Assembly: GCF_037948395.1 (NCBI RefSeq)
Contig: NZ_CP149940.1
Span: 372,001-436,000 of the forward strand
Source of the DNA: Serratia nevei
GTDB taxonomy: Bacteria; Pseudomonadota; Gammaproteobacteria; Enterobacterales; Enterobacteriaceae
DNA: 64,000 nucleotides
Direction: 5' to 3'
In this document: positions 21,701-31,567 of the stretch, one piece after another
Numbering within the stretch: the stretch's first letter is position 1
How the letters are laid out: each line of letters starts with the position of its first letter
Translations under genes and position numbers: made by a program
Notes under the pieces: generated by a model
The model's input: only the letters and a program-made list of their open reading frames with translations
Databases searched by the model: none
What the model was told of the DNA's origin: nothing

Positions 21701-22590
21701 ACGTGTCGCCGGATCTGGTGTTTGAAGCCACGCCGCAGCTGTTCTCGCTCAACGGCAAGGTCGACATTCCCTGGGCGCGTATCACGGTGCAGGAGCTGCC
21801 GGAAAGCGCGGTGGGCGTCTCTTCCGACGAGGTGATGTTGGACGACCAGCTGAAGCCGATTCAACCGAAGACCGCGTCGATCCCGATCAACAGCAATCTG
21901 ATGATCCACGTCGGCAACGACGTGCGGCTGGACGCTTTCGGCCTCAAGGCCCGCCTGAAGGGCGATTTGAAAGTGGTGCAGGACAAGAAAGGGCTGGGCC
22001 TCAACGGCCAGATTGACATCCCTTCCGGCCGATTCCATGCTTATGGTCAGGATCTGATCGTGCGTAAAGGGCAGCTGATGTTCTCCGGCCCGCCGGATCA
22101 GCCGTTGCTGAATATCGAGGCGATCCGCAACCCGGAATCCACCGAGGACGATGTGACCGCCGGTGTGCGCGTGACCGGCCTGGCGGATGCGCCGAAGCTG
22201 GAAGTGTTCTCCGATCCGGCCAAATCGCAGCAGGAAGCCTTGTCTTATCTGCTGCGCGGCCAGGGCTTGAGCAGCTCCGGCGCCGACGGCAACGCCATGA
22301 CCTCGATGTTAATCGGCATGGGGGTTGCACAAAGTGGTCAACTTGTGGGTAAAATCGGCGAGGCATTCGGCGTGAGTAATTTGGCTCTGGACACTCAGGG
22401 GGTTGGCGACAATTCCCAGGTTGTCGTGAGCGGCTATGTCCTCCCAGGCTTACAAGTAAAATATGGGGTGGGCATTTTCGACTCGCTGGCCACGCTGACG
22501 TTGCGTTATCGCCTGATGCCTAAGTTGTATCTTGAAGCGGTGTCTGGTCTCGATCAGGCATTAGATTTGCTCTATCAGTTTGAGTTTTAG
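18772..22590 (+). CDS. tamB: Translocation and assembly module subunit TamB
   Basis: 1272 residues (E. coli 1259). An N-terminal transmembrane anchor (about 10-30) is followed by a very long beta-rich periplasmic region forming the hydrophobic groove typical of AsmA-like bridge proteins, and a C-terminal DUF490 domain that contacts TamA. It links the two membranes and is implicated in lipid transport. Translationally coupled to tamA by a 4-base overlap. Confidence 0.96.
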   Translation: MSLVKKICLGFLVVLLLLIGGLAFLIGTTTGLHMVINGAARWVPGLEIAGVSGGWRDLTLKGVKYQMPGVTVNAGQFHLSLDLSCFKRSSLCVNALTAQDVDVAVNTKEMAPSAPMEESSEPTTNLSTPYPITLRLLALNNVKVTVDDTAISLAEFRTGAQWQERALTLMPTKIGSLLIALPKTPQNPLPEAVQPAVEVAKKVGEQVTDAAKPAPQPEEKPLGETLKELFAKPLLPDLPDIRLPLDITVKEISGEQLRLTGDTDVLITSLLLQASTQDQHIQLDNFDVKSPQGTLSVQGQATLTGDWPVALTANSALNIEPLKGEKVKLNIGGGLRDELKVALNLSGPVGAQLDVQTRLAEAGLPLALTLQSKQLKWPLSGEAQYQVNDFRLRFNGKATDYALSTRANLKGQDLPPAVLTLDGKGNVEQFKLERLRLAALQGNTDLTALVDWSKAISWTSQLTLSGINTAKQWPEWPAKLDGKITTRGSLHGGSWQLQVPVLQLDGNVKQNKVTARGTLSGNAAGQWKIPGIDLALGRNQLNVKGQLDEKSWNLDANIDAPRLDGALPGLGGTAKGLLKLRGNLQAPQLLADLTASGLQWQALRINRVKIDGDVRSTDQIQGQLAVRVEQVKQDALEVSLLTLDAKGSEKQHQLQLKIDGKPVSGQLALQGSFDRQQQRWRGNLNNTRFDTPVGEWRLTRAIALDYLNTEQKISVGPHCWQNPNAELCVPKTIEAGQSGQASVVLNRFDLAMIKPFLGPDTALSGVFTGRADVSWKPGGALPEAKVTLAGNGVKVVQQVQGNALPIAFDTLTLNAGLNNGRAQADWRIKLTNNGQFDGNIQVADPQVRRTISGNVNITNISLALINPALMKGESAAGMLNANLRLGGSAQKPLVFGRLALDRAKVQGHWMPFDMTDARLAVNFNGMTSTLEGLLSTTRGQLNLAGDADWRDINAWRARIAARGDKLRVTVPPMIRIDVSPDLVFEATPQLFSLNGKVDIPWARITVQELPESAVGVSSDEVMLDDQLKPIQPKTASIPINSNLMIHVGNDVRLDAFGLKARLKGDLKVVQDKKGLGLNGQIDIPSGRFHAYGQDLIVRKGQLMFSGPPDQPLLNIEAIRNPESTEDDVTAGVRVTGLADAPKLEVFSDPAKSQQEALSYLLRGQGLSSSGADGNAMTSMLIGMGVAQSGQLVGKIGEAFGVSNLALDTQGVGDNSQVVVSGYVLPGLQVKYGVGIFDSLATLTLRYRLMPKLYLEAVSGLDQALDLLYQFEF

Positions 22591-22592
22591 CG

Positions 22593-22940
22593 ATGCGAAT
22601 AATTGTCTACGGCAGTTTACGGCGCAAACAGGGAAACAGCCATTGGATGACCAACGCCCAATGGCTCGGCGAGCACGAGCTCGAAGGCTATCAGATTTAT
22701 AATCTGGGCCATTACCCGGCGGCGATCCCTGGAGAGGGCACGATACATTGCGAGGTGTATCGTATTAACTCATCGATTCTGGCAGAGCTGGACGAACTGA
22801 AAAGCAACACCAAGGACTATAAGCGCGAGCTGATTCAGACGCCTTATGGGAGTGCGTGGATCTACCTGTACAAACACAGCGTGGACGGTTACCCGCGGAT
22901 TACCAGCGGCGACTGGCTGAAGCGTCTCGACGAACAGTAA
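22593..22940 (+). CDS. ytfP: Gamma-glutamylcyclotransferase-fold protein YtfP
   Basis: 115 residues (E. coli 113) of the GGCT/AIG2 family. The N-terminal MRIIVYGSLRRKQGN carries the YGSL substrate-binding loop, and the catalytic-type glutamate fits ELDELKSN. The substrate is not established. It starts 2 bases after tamB, as the third gene of tamA-tamB-ytfP. Confidence 0.93.
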   Translation: MRIIVYGSLRRKQGNSHWMTNAQWLGEHELEGYQIYNLGHYPAAIPGEGTIHCEVYRINSSILAELDELKSNTKDYKRELIQTPYGSAWIYLYKHSVDGYPRITSGDWLKRLDEQ

Positions 22941-22941
22941 G

Positions 22942-22976
22942 AAAAAAAAACACCGCTCAATGAGCGGTGTTTTTTC
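22942..22976. terminator. Bidirectional terminator ytfP / ppa
   Basis: Stem ACACCGCTCA / TGAGCGGTGT, flanked by nine A on the left and TTTTTT on the right, between convergent ytfP and ppa. Confidence 0.9.
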
Positions 22977-22994
22977 ATCGGACGGCGGCTGGCA

Positions 22995-23525
22995 TTACTT
23001 CTTGGCAGCGCGTTCGAAGGAGGCGATGATTTCCGCTTTAGCTGCGGCAGCGTCTGCCCAGCCTTCCACTTTCACCCATTTGCCTTTTTCCAGATCTTTG
23101 TAGTGCTCGAAGAAGTGAGCGATCTGGGCTTTCAGCAGTTCCGGCAGGTCGTTCACGTCTTTCACGTGATCGTACTCTTTGGTCAGCTTGCTGTGCGGTA
23201 CCGCAACCAGCTTGGCGTCTTCACCGGCTTCGTCGGTCATCTTCAGCACGCCAACCGGACGGCAGCGGATCACGGAGCCCGGTTGCAGCGGGTATGGGGT
23301 TGGGACCAGCACGTCAACCGGGTCACCGTCCAGAGACAGGGTGTGGTTGATGTAGCCGTAGTTGCACGGGTAGAACATCGCGGTGGACATGAAACGGTCA
23401 ACGAACAGCGCGCCGGTTTCTTTGTCGATTTCGTATTTGATTGGATCGGCGTTGGCCGGGATTTCGATTACTACGTAGATGTCTTCCGGCAGGTCTTTGC
23501 CAGCAGGGACCAGATTCAAGCTCAT
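22995..23525 (-). CDS. ppa: Inorganic pyrophosphatase
   Basis: 176 residues, the exact length of E. coli PPase. It hydrolyses pyrophosphate, pulling biosynthetic reactions forward. The metal-binding signature DGDPVDVLV and the EIPA...KYEIDKE entry sequence are present. Essential cytoplasmic hexamer. AGGAAAC precedes the ATG. Confidence 0.98.
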   Translation of the reverse strand: MSLNLVPAGKDLPEDIYVVIEIPANADPIKYEIDKETGALFVDRFMSTAMFYPCNYGYINHTLSLDGDPVDVLVPTPYPLQPGSVIRCRPVGVLKMTDEAGEDAKLVAVPHSKLTKEYDHVKDVNDLPELLKAQIAHFFEHYKDLEKGKWVKVEGWADAAAAKAEIIASFERAAKK

Positions 23526-23665
23526 GTCGGTTTCCTTTAATCATCAAACCAGAAATGGAGTGGCGGCTATTATAGCGGACTCTTTTGCGATTTCCTGCCC
23601 TTTTCATCGTTGAAAACCCAGCGTGCCGACGCACGGAGAATTTCCAGATTAATCCCGCCGCGGCA

Positions 23666-23692
23666 TGAAGTTTTGCCTTCGCCTGCCGATAA
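23666..23692 (+). promoter_or_regulatory. Sigma-28 (FliA) promoter for the chemoreceptor gene
   Basis: TGAAGTTT, an 11-base spacer and GCCGATAA match the enterobacterial FliA consensus (TAAAGTTT-N11-GCCGATAA) at 15 of 16 positions. It lies about 95 bases upstream of the receptor start. Confidence 0.88.
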
Positions 23693-23785
23693 CTTCAACA
23701 AACAATAATGAGCCAGCAAAGCTGGCTCCGCGTTTTGCCACCCCTACTACGTCTGATCTCACTATTCTGAAGCCGGGAAGAACTC

Positions 23786-25339
23786 ATGCTAAAAAAGATT
23801 ACGGTGAAGGCTGGGCTGATCGCCCTGCTGAGCCTGATGACCATGCTGCTGATCATGGTCAGCGTTATTGGCGTCAACGCGATTAACGAAGGATCGCGCT
23901 CGATCCATACCCTTAACCAGATCCTCGGCGAAGAGCTGGGCTCGCTGGCCAACAGCTCCAACCTGACGCTGCGCGCCCGAACCGCCGCCTCGCTGGCGGT
24001 GCGCCAACGGGAGATCGGCCAGGTCGATGTCTCCGACGCCACCGTGGGCCGCATCTACGGTTACCTCGAGCAGTCGAACAAGGAAATGGCGCGCTTTGTC
24101 GGCGTCGGCACCGTGACCGATCGCGGCCGTGAACTCTCCAACCGCCTGCAAAACAGCTACCGCGCCTATCTGGAGCAGGGCGTGAAGCCGATGGCCGCCG
24201 CCATCAAGGCCGGCAAGATCGATGAGTATTATCACATTCAGGAAACGCGCATCTCCGCGCTGAGCATCGCGTTCGAAAAGGATCTCAGCGATTTCCGCAG
24301 TTTCGCGATGAAGCTTGGCGCGCAGCAGGTGTATGACGCGGAAAACAACGCCAGCACCAAGATCTCGCTGATCGTGGTGGCGGGCCTGCTGAGCGTGCTG
24401 CTGGCGGTGCTGGCCTGGTTCGCGCTGCGGGTGATCATTCTGCGCCCGCTGGACGAGTCCATCGCGCAGCTGGAACACATCGCCGGCGGCGATCTGACCC
24501 ATGAGATCCGCGGTGAGGGCGATACCGAGATGGGCCGCCTGGTGCGGGCGATGCAGCGCATGCAGCAGGCGCTGGCCAGTTCGGTCAGCAAAGTGCGTGA
24601 CGCCAGCAGCCAGATCGACACCGGTTCACGCGAACTGGCGGCCGGCAACCTGCATCTGGCGCAGCGCACCGAAGAATCGGCCGCTTCGCTGGAAGAGACC
24701 GCCGCCAGCATGGAACAGCTGACCTCGACGGTGAAAATGAACGCCGAGAACTGCGAACAGGCCAACCAACTGGCGCTGAGCGTGTCCGATATCGCCAACC
24801 AGGGCAGCGACGTGGTCAGCCAGGTGATGAGCAAGATGCAGGCGATCACCGACAGCTCGCGCCGCATCGCCGACATCATCAGCGTGATGGACGGCATCGC
24901 CTTCCAGACCAATATCCTGGCGCTGAACGCGGCGGTAGAGGCGGCGCGTGCCGGCGAACAGGGCCGCGGTTTCGCGGTGGTGGCCGGCGAAGTGCGCAAT
25001 CTGGCGCAGCGCAGCGCCCAGTCGGCGAAAGAGATCAAAGGGTTGATCGAAGCGTCGCAAAACCGGGTGCAGGAAGGCGAGCAGATGGTGGAGTCGGCGG
25101 CGCAGACCATGAGCGGCATCACCGGCGAAGTGGGCCGGGTCACGGCGCTGATGCGTGAGATCTCGGCGGCGACGCGGGAACAAAGCAGCGGCATCGAACA
25201 GGTGAACCTGGCGGTGGCGCAGATGGATCAGGTGGCGCAGCAGAATGCGGCGCTGGTGGAAGAGTCGGCGGCGGCGACGCGCTCGCTGGAAGATCAGGCT
25301 CAGCTGCTGGCGCAGAGCATGGCGGCGTTCAAGCTGTAA
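23786..25339 (+). CDS. Methyl-accepting chemotaxis protein
   Basis: 517 residues. TM1 is about 9-31, a periplasmic four-helix ligand domain spans about 32-190, TM2 about 193-215, HAMP about 216-268, then the cytoplasmic coiled coil with the highly conserved hairpin tip at 364-400 ([20 protein letters not shown]). It ends AQSMAAFKL, so the CheR/CheB-tethering NWETF-type pentapeptide of Tar/Tsr is absent and adaptation probably depends on other receptors. The ligand cannot be told from sequence. The sigma-28 promoter places it in the motility regulon. It occupies the position between ppa and fbp where E. coli has ytfQRT-yjfF. Confidence 0.95.
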   Translation: MLKKITVKAGLIALLSLMTMLLIMVSVIGVNAINEGSRSIHTLNQILGEELGSLANSSNLTLRARTAASLAVRQREIGQVDVSDATVGRIYGYLEQSNKEMARFVGVGTVTDRGRELSNRLQNSYRAYLEQGVKPMAAAIKAGKIDEYYHIQETRISALSIAFEKDLSDFRSFAMKLGAQQVYDAENNASTKISLIVVAGLLSVLLAVLAWFALRVIILRPLDESIAQLEHIAGGDLTHEIRGEGDTEMGRLVRAMQRMQQALASSVSKVRDASSQIDTGSRELAAGNLHLAQRTEESAASLEETAASMEQLTSTVKMNAENCEQANQLALSVSDIANQGSDVVSQVMSKMQAITDSSRRIADIISVMDGIAFQTNILALNAAVEAARAGEQGRGFAVVAGEVRNLAQRSAQSAKEIKGLIEASQNRVQEGEQMVESAAQTMSGITGEVGRVTALMREISAATREQSSGIEQVNLAVAQMDQVAQQNAALVEESAAATRSLEDQAQLLAQSMAAFKL

Positions 25340-25345
25340 GGCGAT

Positions 25346-25372
25346 AAGGGTTCGGCGTGGCGCCGAACCCTT
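25346..25372. terminator. Bidirectional terminator, chemoreceptor gene / fbp
   Basis: A 12-bp perfect stem (AAGGGTTCGGCG / CGCCGAACCCTT) with loop TGG between the two converging genes. T-tracts are short, so strength is moderate. Confidence 0.7.
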
Positions 25373-25384
25373 GCAAAGAACGCG

Positions 25385-26389
25385 TTACTCGTCCGGGTTT
25401 TCGGCGATGAAGCGTTCTGCGTCTTCTACCATCGACTTGGTGCCGACGAAGAATGGCGCGCGCTGGTGCAGTTTCACCGGCGTGATGTCCAGAATGCGGT
25501 TTTTGCCGTCGCTGGCCTTACCGCCGGCCTGTTCGGCCAGGAACGCCATCGGGTTGCATTCGTACAGCAGGCGCAGCTTACCTTGCGGGTGGCTGGCGGT
25601 GCTTGGGTAGATGTAGATGCCGCCTTTCAGCAGGTTGCGGTGGAAGTCCGCCACCAGAGAACCGATGTAGCGCGAGGTGTAAGGGCGCTGCGTCGCTTCA
25701 TCCTGCTCCTGGCAGTATTTGATGTATTTCTTCACGCCGAGAGGGAACTTGATGTAGTTGCCTTCGTTGATGGAATACATGTTGCCGCTCGCCGGGAAGC
25801 GCACTTTCTCGTGGGAGAGGCAGAACACGCCCAGAGACGGGTCATAAGTAAAGGCGTGGACGCCGTAACCGGTGGTGTACACCAGCATGGTGGACGAACC
25901 GTAAACCACATAACCCGCGGCGACCTGGGCGCTGCCCGGCTGCAGGAAGTCTTCCTCGGTCACCGGCGTGCCGACCGGCGTGATGCGACGGTAGATAGAG
26001 AAAATCGTACCGACCGAGACGTTGACATCGATGTTGGACGAACCGTCCAACGGATCCATCAAAACGACATACTTGGCATTTTCAGCTCGCTCGCCGTCGA
26101 ATATCACGATTTCATCTTCTTCTTCGGAAGCGATACCCGCAACTTCACCACGCGCTTTCAACGCCGCTTTCAGTTTTTCGTTCGCGTACAGGTCCAGTTT
26201 CATCTGAACTTCGCCCTGTACGTTGGACACCCCGCTAGTTCCCAGAATATCAACCAGGCCGGCCTTGTTGATGTCGCGGTGGATGATTTTGGCGCCCAGT
26301 TTAATTGCAGAAAGTAACGCGGTCAGCTCGCCGGTGGCGTGCGAGAAGTCGTGCTGTTTCTCGACGATAAATTCGCCTAACGTTTTCAT
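25385..26389 (-). CDS. fbp: Fructose-1,6-bisphosphatase class 1
   Basis: 334 residues (E. coli 332). Converts fructose-1,6-bisphosphate to fructose-6-phosphate in gluconeogenesis. The metal site is [11 protein letters not shown], preceded by EEEDEIV. AMP-binding N-terminal residues ([12 protein letters not shown]) match the family, which places the start at 26389 and not at the upstream 26479. Divergent from mpl, as in E. coli. Confidence 0.97.
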   Translation of the reverse strand: MKTLGEFIVEKQHDFSHATGELTALLSAIKLGAKIIHRDINKAGLVDILGTSGVSNVQGEVQMKLDLYANEKLKAALKARGEVAGIASEEEDEIVIFDGERAENAKYVVLMDPLDGSSNIDVNVSVGTIFSIYRRITPVGTPVTEEDFLQPGSAQVAAGYVVYGSSTMLVYTTGYGVHAFTYDPSLGVFCLSHEKVRFPASGNMYSINEGNYIKFPLGVKKYIKYCQEQDEATQRPYTSRYIGSLVADFHRNLLKGGIYIYPSTASHPQGKLRLLYECNPMAFLAEQAGGKASDGKNRILDITPVKLHQRAPFFVGTKSMVEDAERFIAENPDE

Positions 26390-26558
26390 GACACAATCCC
26401 TGAATCTACGGATGGATAGCGGCCTGTTAACAAACCGCCAACGTTTTCGCGTGCAGTGTAGCCCAAAGATGCGCGCCATTCATAGGCAAATCCATTTCTT
26501 CTGGACGATTCTGAGCGTTAGAATATGCCGACATTCGATGCACTCACATGAGAAACCT

Positions 26559-27938
26559 ATGCGCATTCACATTCTTGGGATCTGTGGCACCTTTATGGGC
26601 GGGTTGGCGATGCTGGCGCGCTCACTGGGGCATGACGTCACCGGTTCGGACGCCAACGTCTATCCGCCGATGAGCACGCTGCTGGAGAACCAGGGGATCG
26701 ATCTTATTCAGGGTTATGATCCAGCCCAGCTGGATCCGGCGCCGGATCTGGTGATCATCGGCAACGCCATGACGCGCGGCAACCCGTGCGTGGAGGCGGT
26801 GCTGGAGCGTGGCATTCCTTACGTTTCCGGCCCGCAGTGGCTGCACGACGCCGTATTGCGCGATCGCTGGGTACTGGCGGTTGCCGGCACCCACGGCAAA
26901 ACCACCACCGCCGGCATGGCGACCTGGATCCTCGAGGCCTGCGGCTACCAGCCCGGCTTCGTTATCGGCGGCGTGCCCGGCAACTTCGACGTTTCGGCTC
27001 GCCTTGGCGGCAGCCCGTTCTTCGTGATCGAGGCCGACGAGTATGACTGCGCGTTCTTCGACAAGCGCTCCAAGTTCGTGCACTACAGCCCGCGCACGCT
27101 GATCATGAATAACCTGGAGTTCGATCACGCCGATATCTTCGACGATCTGAAAGCCATCCAGAAACAGTTCCACCACCTGGTGCGTCTGGTGCCGGGCAAA
27201 GGCAAGATCATCCTGCCGGACAACGACAGCCACCTGAAGCAGGTGATGGCGATGGGCTGCTGGAGCGAGCAGGAGCTGGTGGGGGAAGAGGGCACCTGGC
27301 GCGCGCAGAAGCTGACGCCGGACGCCAGCCATTACGCGGTGTTCCTCGACGGCGAACAGGTCGGCGAAGTGAACTGGGCGCTGGTGGGCGAGCACAACAT
27401 GCATAACGGCCTGATGGCCATCGCCGCCACCCGTCATGTCGGCGTGCAGCCGGCGGACGCCTGCCGCGCGTTGGGCGATTTCATCAACGCCCGCCGCCGT
27501 CTGGAACTGCGTGGCGAAGCCAACGGCGTCACGGTTTACGACGACTTCGCACACCACCCGACGGCGATCCTCGCCACTCTGGCCGCGCTGCGCGGCAAGG
27601 TCGGCGGCACGGCGCGCATTCTGGCGGTGCTGGAACCGCGCTCCAACACCATGAAAATGGGCATCAGCAAAAACGATCTGGCGCCTTCGCTCGGCCGCGC
27701 CGACGAAGTGTTCCTGTTCCAGCCGCACCACATTCCGTGGCAGGTGGCGGAAGTGGCGGATGCCTGCGTGCAGCCGGCGCACTGGAGCGCGGATCTCGAC
27801 ACGCTGGTGGACATGGTGGTGAAAACCGCACAGCCGGGCGATCACATTCTGGTGATGAGCAACGGCGGCTTCGGCGGCATTCACGATCGCCTGCTGGACG
27901 CGCTGGCGAAAAAGCAGGAACCGAAAGTCACCTACTGA
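26559..27938 (+). CDS. mpl: UDP-MurNAc:L-Ala-gamma-D-Glu-meso-DAP ligase Mpl
   Basis: 459 residues (E. coli 457). A Mur-ligase-family enzyme that joins recycled murein tripeptide to UDP-MurNAc in peptidoglycan recycling. The ATP loop is GTHGKTTT (110-117); the N-terminal Rossmann domain begins MRIHILGICGTFMGG. The frame is open far upstream (to 26223), but only the ATG at 26559 gives the family N-terminus. Confidence 0.96.
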   Translation: MRIHILGICGTFMGGLAMLARSLGHDVTGSDANVYPPMSTLLENQGIDLIQGYDPAQLDPAPDLVIIGNAMTRGNPCVEAVLERGIPYVSGPQWLHDAVLRDRWVLAVAGTHGKTTTAGMATWILEACGYQPGFVIGGVPGNFDVSARLGGSPFFVIEADEYDCAFFDKRSKFVHYSPRTLIMNNLEFDHADIFDDLKAIQKQFHHLVRLVPGKGKIILPDNDSHLKQVMAMGCWSEQELVGEEGTWRAQKLTPDASHYAVFLDGEQVGEVNWALVGEHNMHNGLMAIAATRHVGVQPADACRALGDFINARRRLELRGEANGVTVYDDFAHHPTAILATLAALRGKVGGTARILAVLEPRSNTMKMGISKNDLAPSLGRADEVFLFQPHHIPWQVAEVADACVQPAHWSADLDTLVDMVVKTAQPGDHILVMSNGGFGGIHDRLLDALAKKQEPKVTY

Positions 27939-27963
27939 TCGCTCCGCCGCATCAGACAATCCA

Positions 27964-27987
27964 AGGGCCGCATTCGCGGCCTTTTTT
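27964..27987 (+). terminator. Intrinsic terminator after mpl
   Basis: Stem GGCCGC / GCGGCC with loop ATTC, then TTTTTT. Confidence 0.88.
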
Positions 27988-27995
27988 ACGTCCAT

Positions 27996-28019
27996 AAAAA
28001 AGCCCTCGCGAGCGAGGGC
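27996..28019 (-). terminator. Intrinsic terminator for the distal yhcN-like gene
   Basis: On the minus strand, GCCCTCGC-TC-GCGAGGGC followed by six T. It lies 117 bases after the yhcN-like stop, leaving a long 3' untranslated region. Confidence 0.88.
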
Positions 28020-28135
28020 AACGGGGTTCGTCGGATAGGACGACGAGAGGGTCTCTGGGAAATCGGCGTTTGCGTCAGAACTCGGCAGTGGCAGTGACGA
28101 GGGTAATCAGCTCTGCAAAGCCGTTCCCAGAGTTG

Positions 28136-28399
28136 TTATTTGTAAATCTCGGCGGTGGCGTGGTAGTTGCCTTCATTACGCGCTTCGATCACGCGGTAGG
28201 CGGTCGCACCTTTCGCGTCGGCTTTTTCCGACAACGCCTGGCGAATGTCGGTCGGCGCGCCGTCGATGCCGCTGACGGTAATGGTGCCGATAGATTGCAG
28301 GTTGGCGGTCTGATCGTTAGTCACCAACTGGGCGGCAGAAGCGCCGAAGGAGATGACAGACAGCAGGCCGAGTGCAGCAACAGTAGTTTTCATGTTCAT
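28136..28399 (-). CDS. DUF1471 secreted protein (YhcN-like, copy 2)
   Basis: An 87-residue precursor with a signal peptide ending SFGASA and a DUF1471 domain with ATAYRVIEARNEGNYHATAEIYK. It is very similar to the adjacent copy (28520-28786), so the pair is a tandem duplication. E. coli has a single yhcN next to argR; YhcN responds to acid and peroxide stress. AAGGA lies 8 bases before the first ATG. Confidence 0.9.
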   Translation of the reverse strand: MNMKTTVAALGLLSVISFGASAAQLVTNDQTANLQSIGTITVSGIDGAPTDIRQALSEKADAKGATAYRVIEARNEGNYHATAEIYK

Positions 28400-28519
28400 G
28401 ATAGCGATCCTTGGTCATAACAGCCTGGAAGGGCTTGGCAGCGATTTTTATTCTTGAAGGCCGTTACGACAGCGTTTGATTCCAGAGATGTATTGCCCGT
28501 TGCCGGGTAATGCCGGTAC

Positions 28520-28786
28520 TTATTTGTAGATTTCAGCGGTCGCGTGGAAGTTGCCGTCATTGCGGGCTTCGATCACGCGGTAAGCGGTTGCCCCTTTGGC
28601 GTCAGCTTTGTCGGACAGCGCCTGGCGAATGTCGGAAGGCGCTGCGGCAACGCCGCTCACGGTGATCACACCGGCCGGCTGCAGTTTTGCGGCCTGAGTT
28701 GCGTCAACAGATTGTGCTGCGAATGCACCAAATGAAAGCATGGACAGAACGCTCAGGGTTGCAACGGTAGTTTTAATTTTCATCAT
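28520..28786 (-). CDS. yhcN: DUF1471 secreted protein YhcN (copy 1)
   Basis: 88 residues: a signal peptide (MMKIKTTVATLSVLSMLSFGAFA) and a DUF1471 domain that shares most of its C-terminal 45 residues with copy 2. It is the copy nearer argR, the E. coli yhcN position. GAGGTGAG precedes two adjacent ATGs, so the true start may be one codon later. No terminator is obvious between the copies apart from a small CCCG/CGGG hairpin. Confidence 0.88.
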   Translation of the reverse strand: MMKIKTTVATLSVLSMLSFGAFAAQSVDATQAAKLQPAGVITVSGVAAAPSDIRQALSDKADAKGATAYRVIEARNDGNFHATAEIYK

Positions 28787-28819
28787 CTCACCTCATCGTA
28801 TTCTTTTATCAGTTCCAAC

Positions 28820-28851
28820 GAACTGTGATTCAGTTCACGAAAATGAGTATA
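28820..28851 (-). promoter_or_regulatory. Candidate yhcN promoter with overlapping palindrome
   Basis: A perfect -10 TATACT (minus strand, 28851-28846) is followed about 10 bases later by GAACTG-TGATT-CAGTTC (28820-28836), a 6-bp palindrome at the likely start site. A -35 is poor (TTAATT), which suggests activation or sigma-S use. Confidence 0.4.
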
Positions 28852-29139
28852 CAGCTAGTAACGCGAAAAATTAATAGTTCGCTAACAGTTGCTAGTGAAA
28901 CTTTAACCTCATGATCCTTATTTTTTATAACCATAAGGAATAAAAAACGCTCATAAAACGATCTTTTGATGTTAAATTTATGTAATTTCAATGAGGTAAG
29001 TGCTTTTGACCAAAAGTGCGGAAGATCACAGTGGGTACTGCTGGTTACATGGAGATGTCATGGAAATGTGTTGCTGAGGGATAAAAAAGCAGTGTTAAAC
29101 GCGGTTGAAGGCAGGGAAGGTAACGCGGGGGTTAAAGAA

Positions 29140-29180
29140 GCGCTAACAAAGTGCGGGCTACAGCCGCACTTTGTTAGCGC
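29140..29180 (-). terminator. Long perfect hairpin after argR
   Basis: 17 uninterrupted base pairs (GCGCTAACAAAGTGCGG at 29140-29156 with its complement at 29164-29180) and a 7-base loop, 6 bases after the argR stop. On the argR strand it is followed by TTCTTTAA, so it probably ends argR transcripts or protects their 3' end. Confidence 0.6.
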
Positions 29181-29186
29181 CAGGTT

Positions 29187-29927
<741 letters not shown>

Positions 29928-30002
29928 CTATTTTTGATTAATGTGCGCTATGCCCTTCATGCGTAAGCGATTTAATCTAAAATGGACGCGACAGCGGCCG
30001 TT

Positions 30003-31060
<1,058 letters not shown>

Positions 31061-31087
31061 TCGTTGCCGATAGTCAGCCGATAAACG

Positions 31088-31117
31088 CCGCCGGACGCTG
31101 TTCCGGCGGTTTTTTTT
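31088..31117 (+). terminator. Intrinsic terminator after mdh
   Basis: Stem CCGCCGGA / TCCGGCGG, 6-base loop, then eight T. Confidence 0.92.
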
Positions 31118-31126
31118 GCCCCGCGT

Positions 31127-31387
31127 TCACGATTTGATGCGTGCCTTGCGATCCAGCAGGCAATCGCTGCGCGGATCGTAATAGCGGCTTGGCCAGATCT
31201 CCGAAGGGTGGATGCCTATCGCTTCGGCGATCAGCCACTCCCCCTTTGGCCACGGGCGCGACAGCGCGTTGGCCAGCGTTGATGAGCTTAATCCGGCCTT
31301 GCGCGACACTGCCGCCAGCGTGGTGCCCTGCTTGCGGAGCGCCGCGATGATATCTGCCGGATGCCAATCTGGGTTCCTTGAATTCAT
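31127..31387 (-). CDS. sfsB: Ner-like transcriptional regulator SfsB (Nlp)
   Basis: 86 residues (E. coli SfsB 92), a lambda-repressor-fold DNA-binding protein homologous to the Ner repressor of phage Mu. Family residues are WHPADIIAALRKQGTTL, then SSSTLANALSRPWPKGE and IWPSRY. AGGA lies 8 bases before the ATG at 31387, and this start gives the family N-terminus (NPDWHPAD); an ATG at 31414 is less likely. In E. coli it sits beside ispB and has been linked to maltose gene expression. Here a Mu c-repressor-like gene is divergent from it. Confidence 0.9.
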   Translation of the reverse strand: MNSRNPDWHPADIIAALRKQGTTLAAVSRKAGLSSSTLANALSRPWPKGEWLIAEAIGIHPSEIWPSRYYDPRSDCLLDRKARIKS

Positions 31388-31419
31388 GTTTACATTCCTT
31401 TTCTGATTAGCCAAAGTTG

Positions 31420-31445
31420 CGTTAGTGGTATAACTAACGGGTCAA
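31420..31445 (-). promoter_or_regulatory. Palindromic operator candidate at the sfsB promoter
   Basis: CGTTAGT-GGTATA-ACTAACG (31420-31439) is a perfect 7-bp inverted repeat. On the minus strand TTGACC (31445-31440) overlaps its edge as a candidate -35, so a protein on the palindrome would block the sfsB promoter. The palindrome ends 33 bases before the start codon. Confidence 0.55.
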
Positions 31446-31498
31446 GGTTAGGCGTTTGCACAACGTGAATCGCTTATTCAGAAACCAGAATACCATTA

Positions 31499-31555
31499 AA
31501 TTTCCAAAAAAATACCCAAGTAATTTCCAAAAATGACGTTGCCCACTATTGCCCA
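31499..31555 (+). repeat. Short direct repeats before the Mu c-like gene
   Basis: AATTTCCAAAAA occurs at 31499-31510 and 31522-31533 (23-base period), and TTGCCCA at 31539-31545 and 31549-31555 (10-base period, one helical turn). Such phased repeats suit a multi-subunit repressor operator. No standard promoter is obvious among them. Confidence 0.6.
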
Positions 31556-31567
31556 GAGATGATGGCC

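Larger units (their letters stand above)
28787..29186. other. Intergenic region yhcN - argR
   Basis: A 400-base gap, AT-rich in 28840-29000. It holds a candidate yhcN promoter with a palindrome and the long argR-proximal hairpin. No plausible gene: the one frame of 89 codons (28966-29235) overlaps the argR 3' end and lacks a ribosome-binding site. Confidence 0.6.

Noticed and set aside
19657..22038. 793-codon minus-strand frame antisense to tamB
   Set aside because: Shadow of tamB; Gln/Arg/His-rich translation without domains and no ribosome-binding site.
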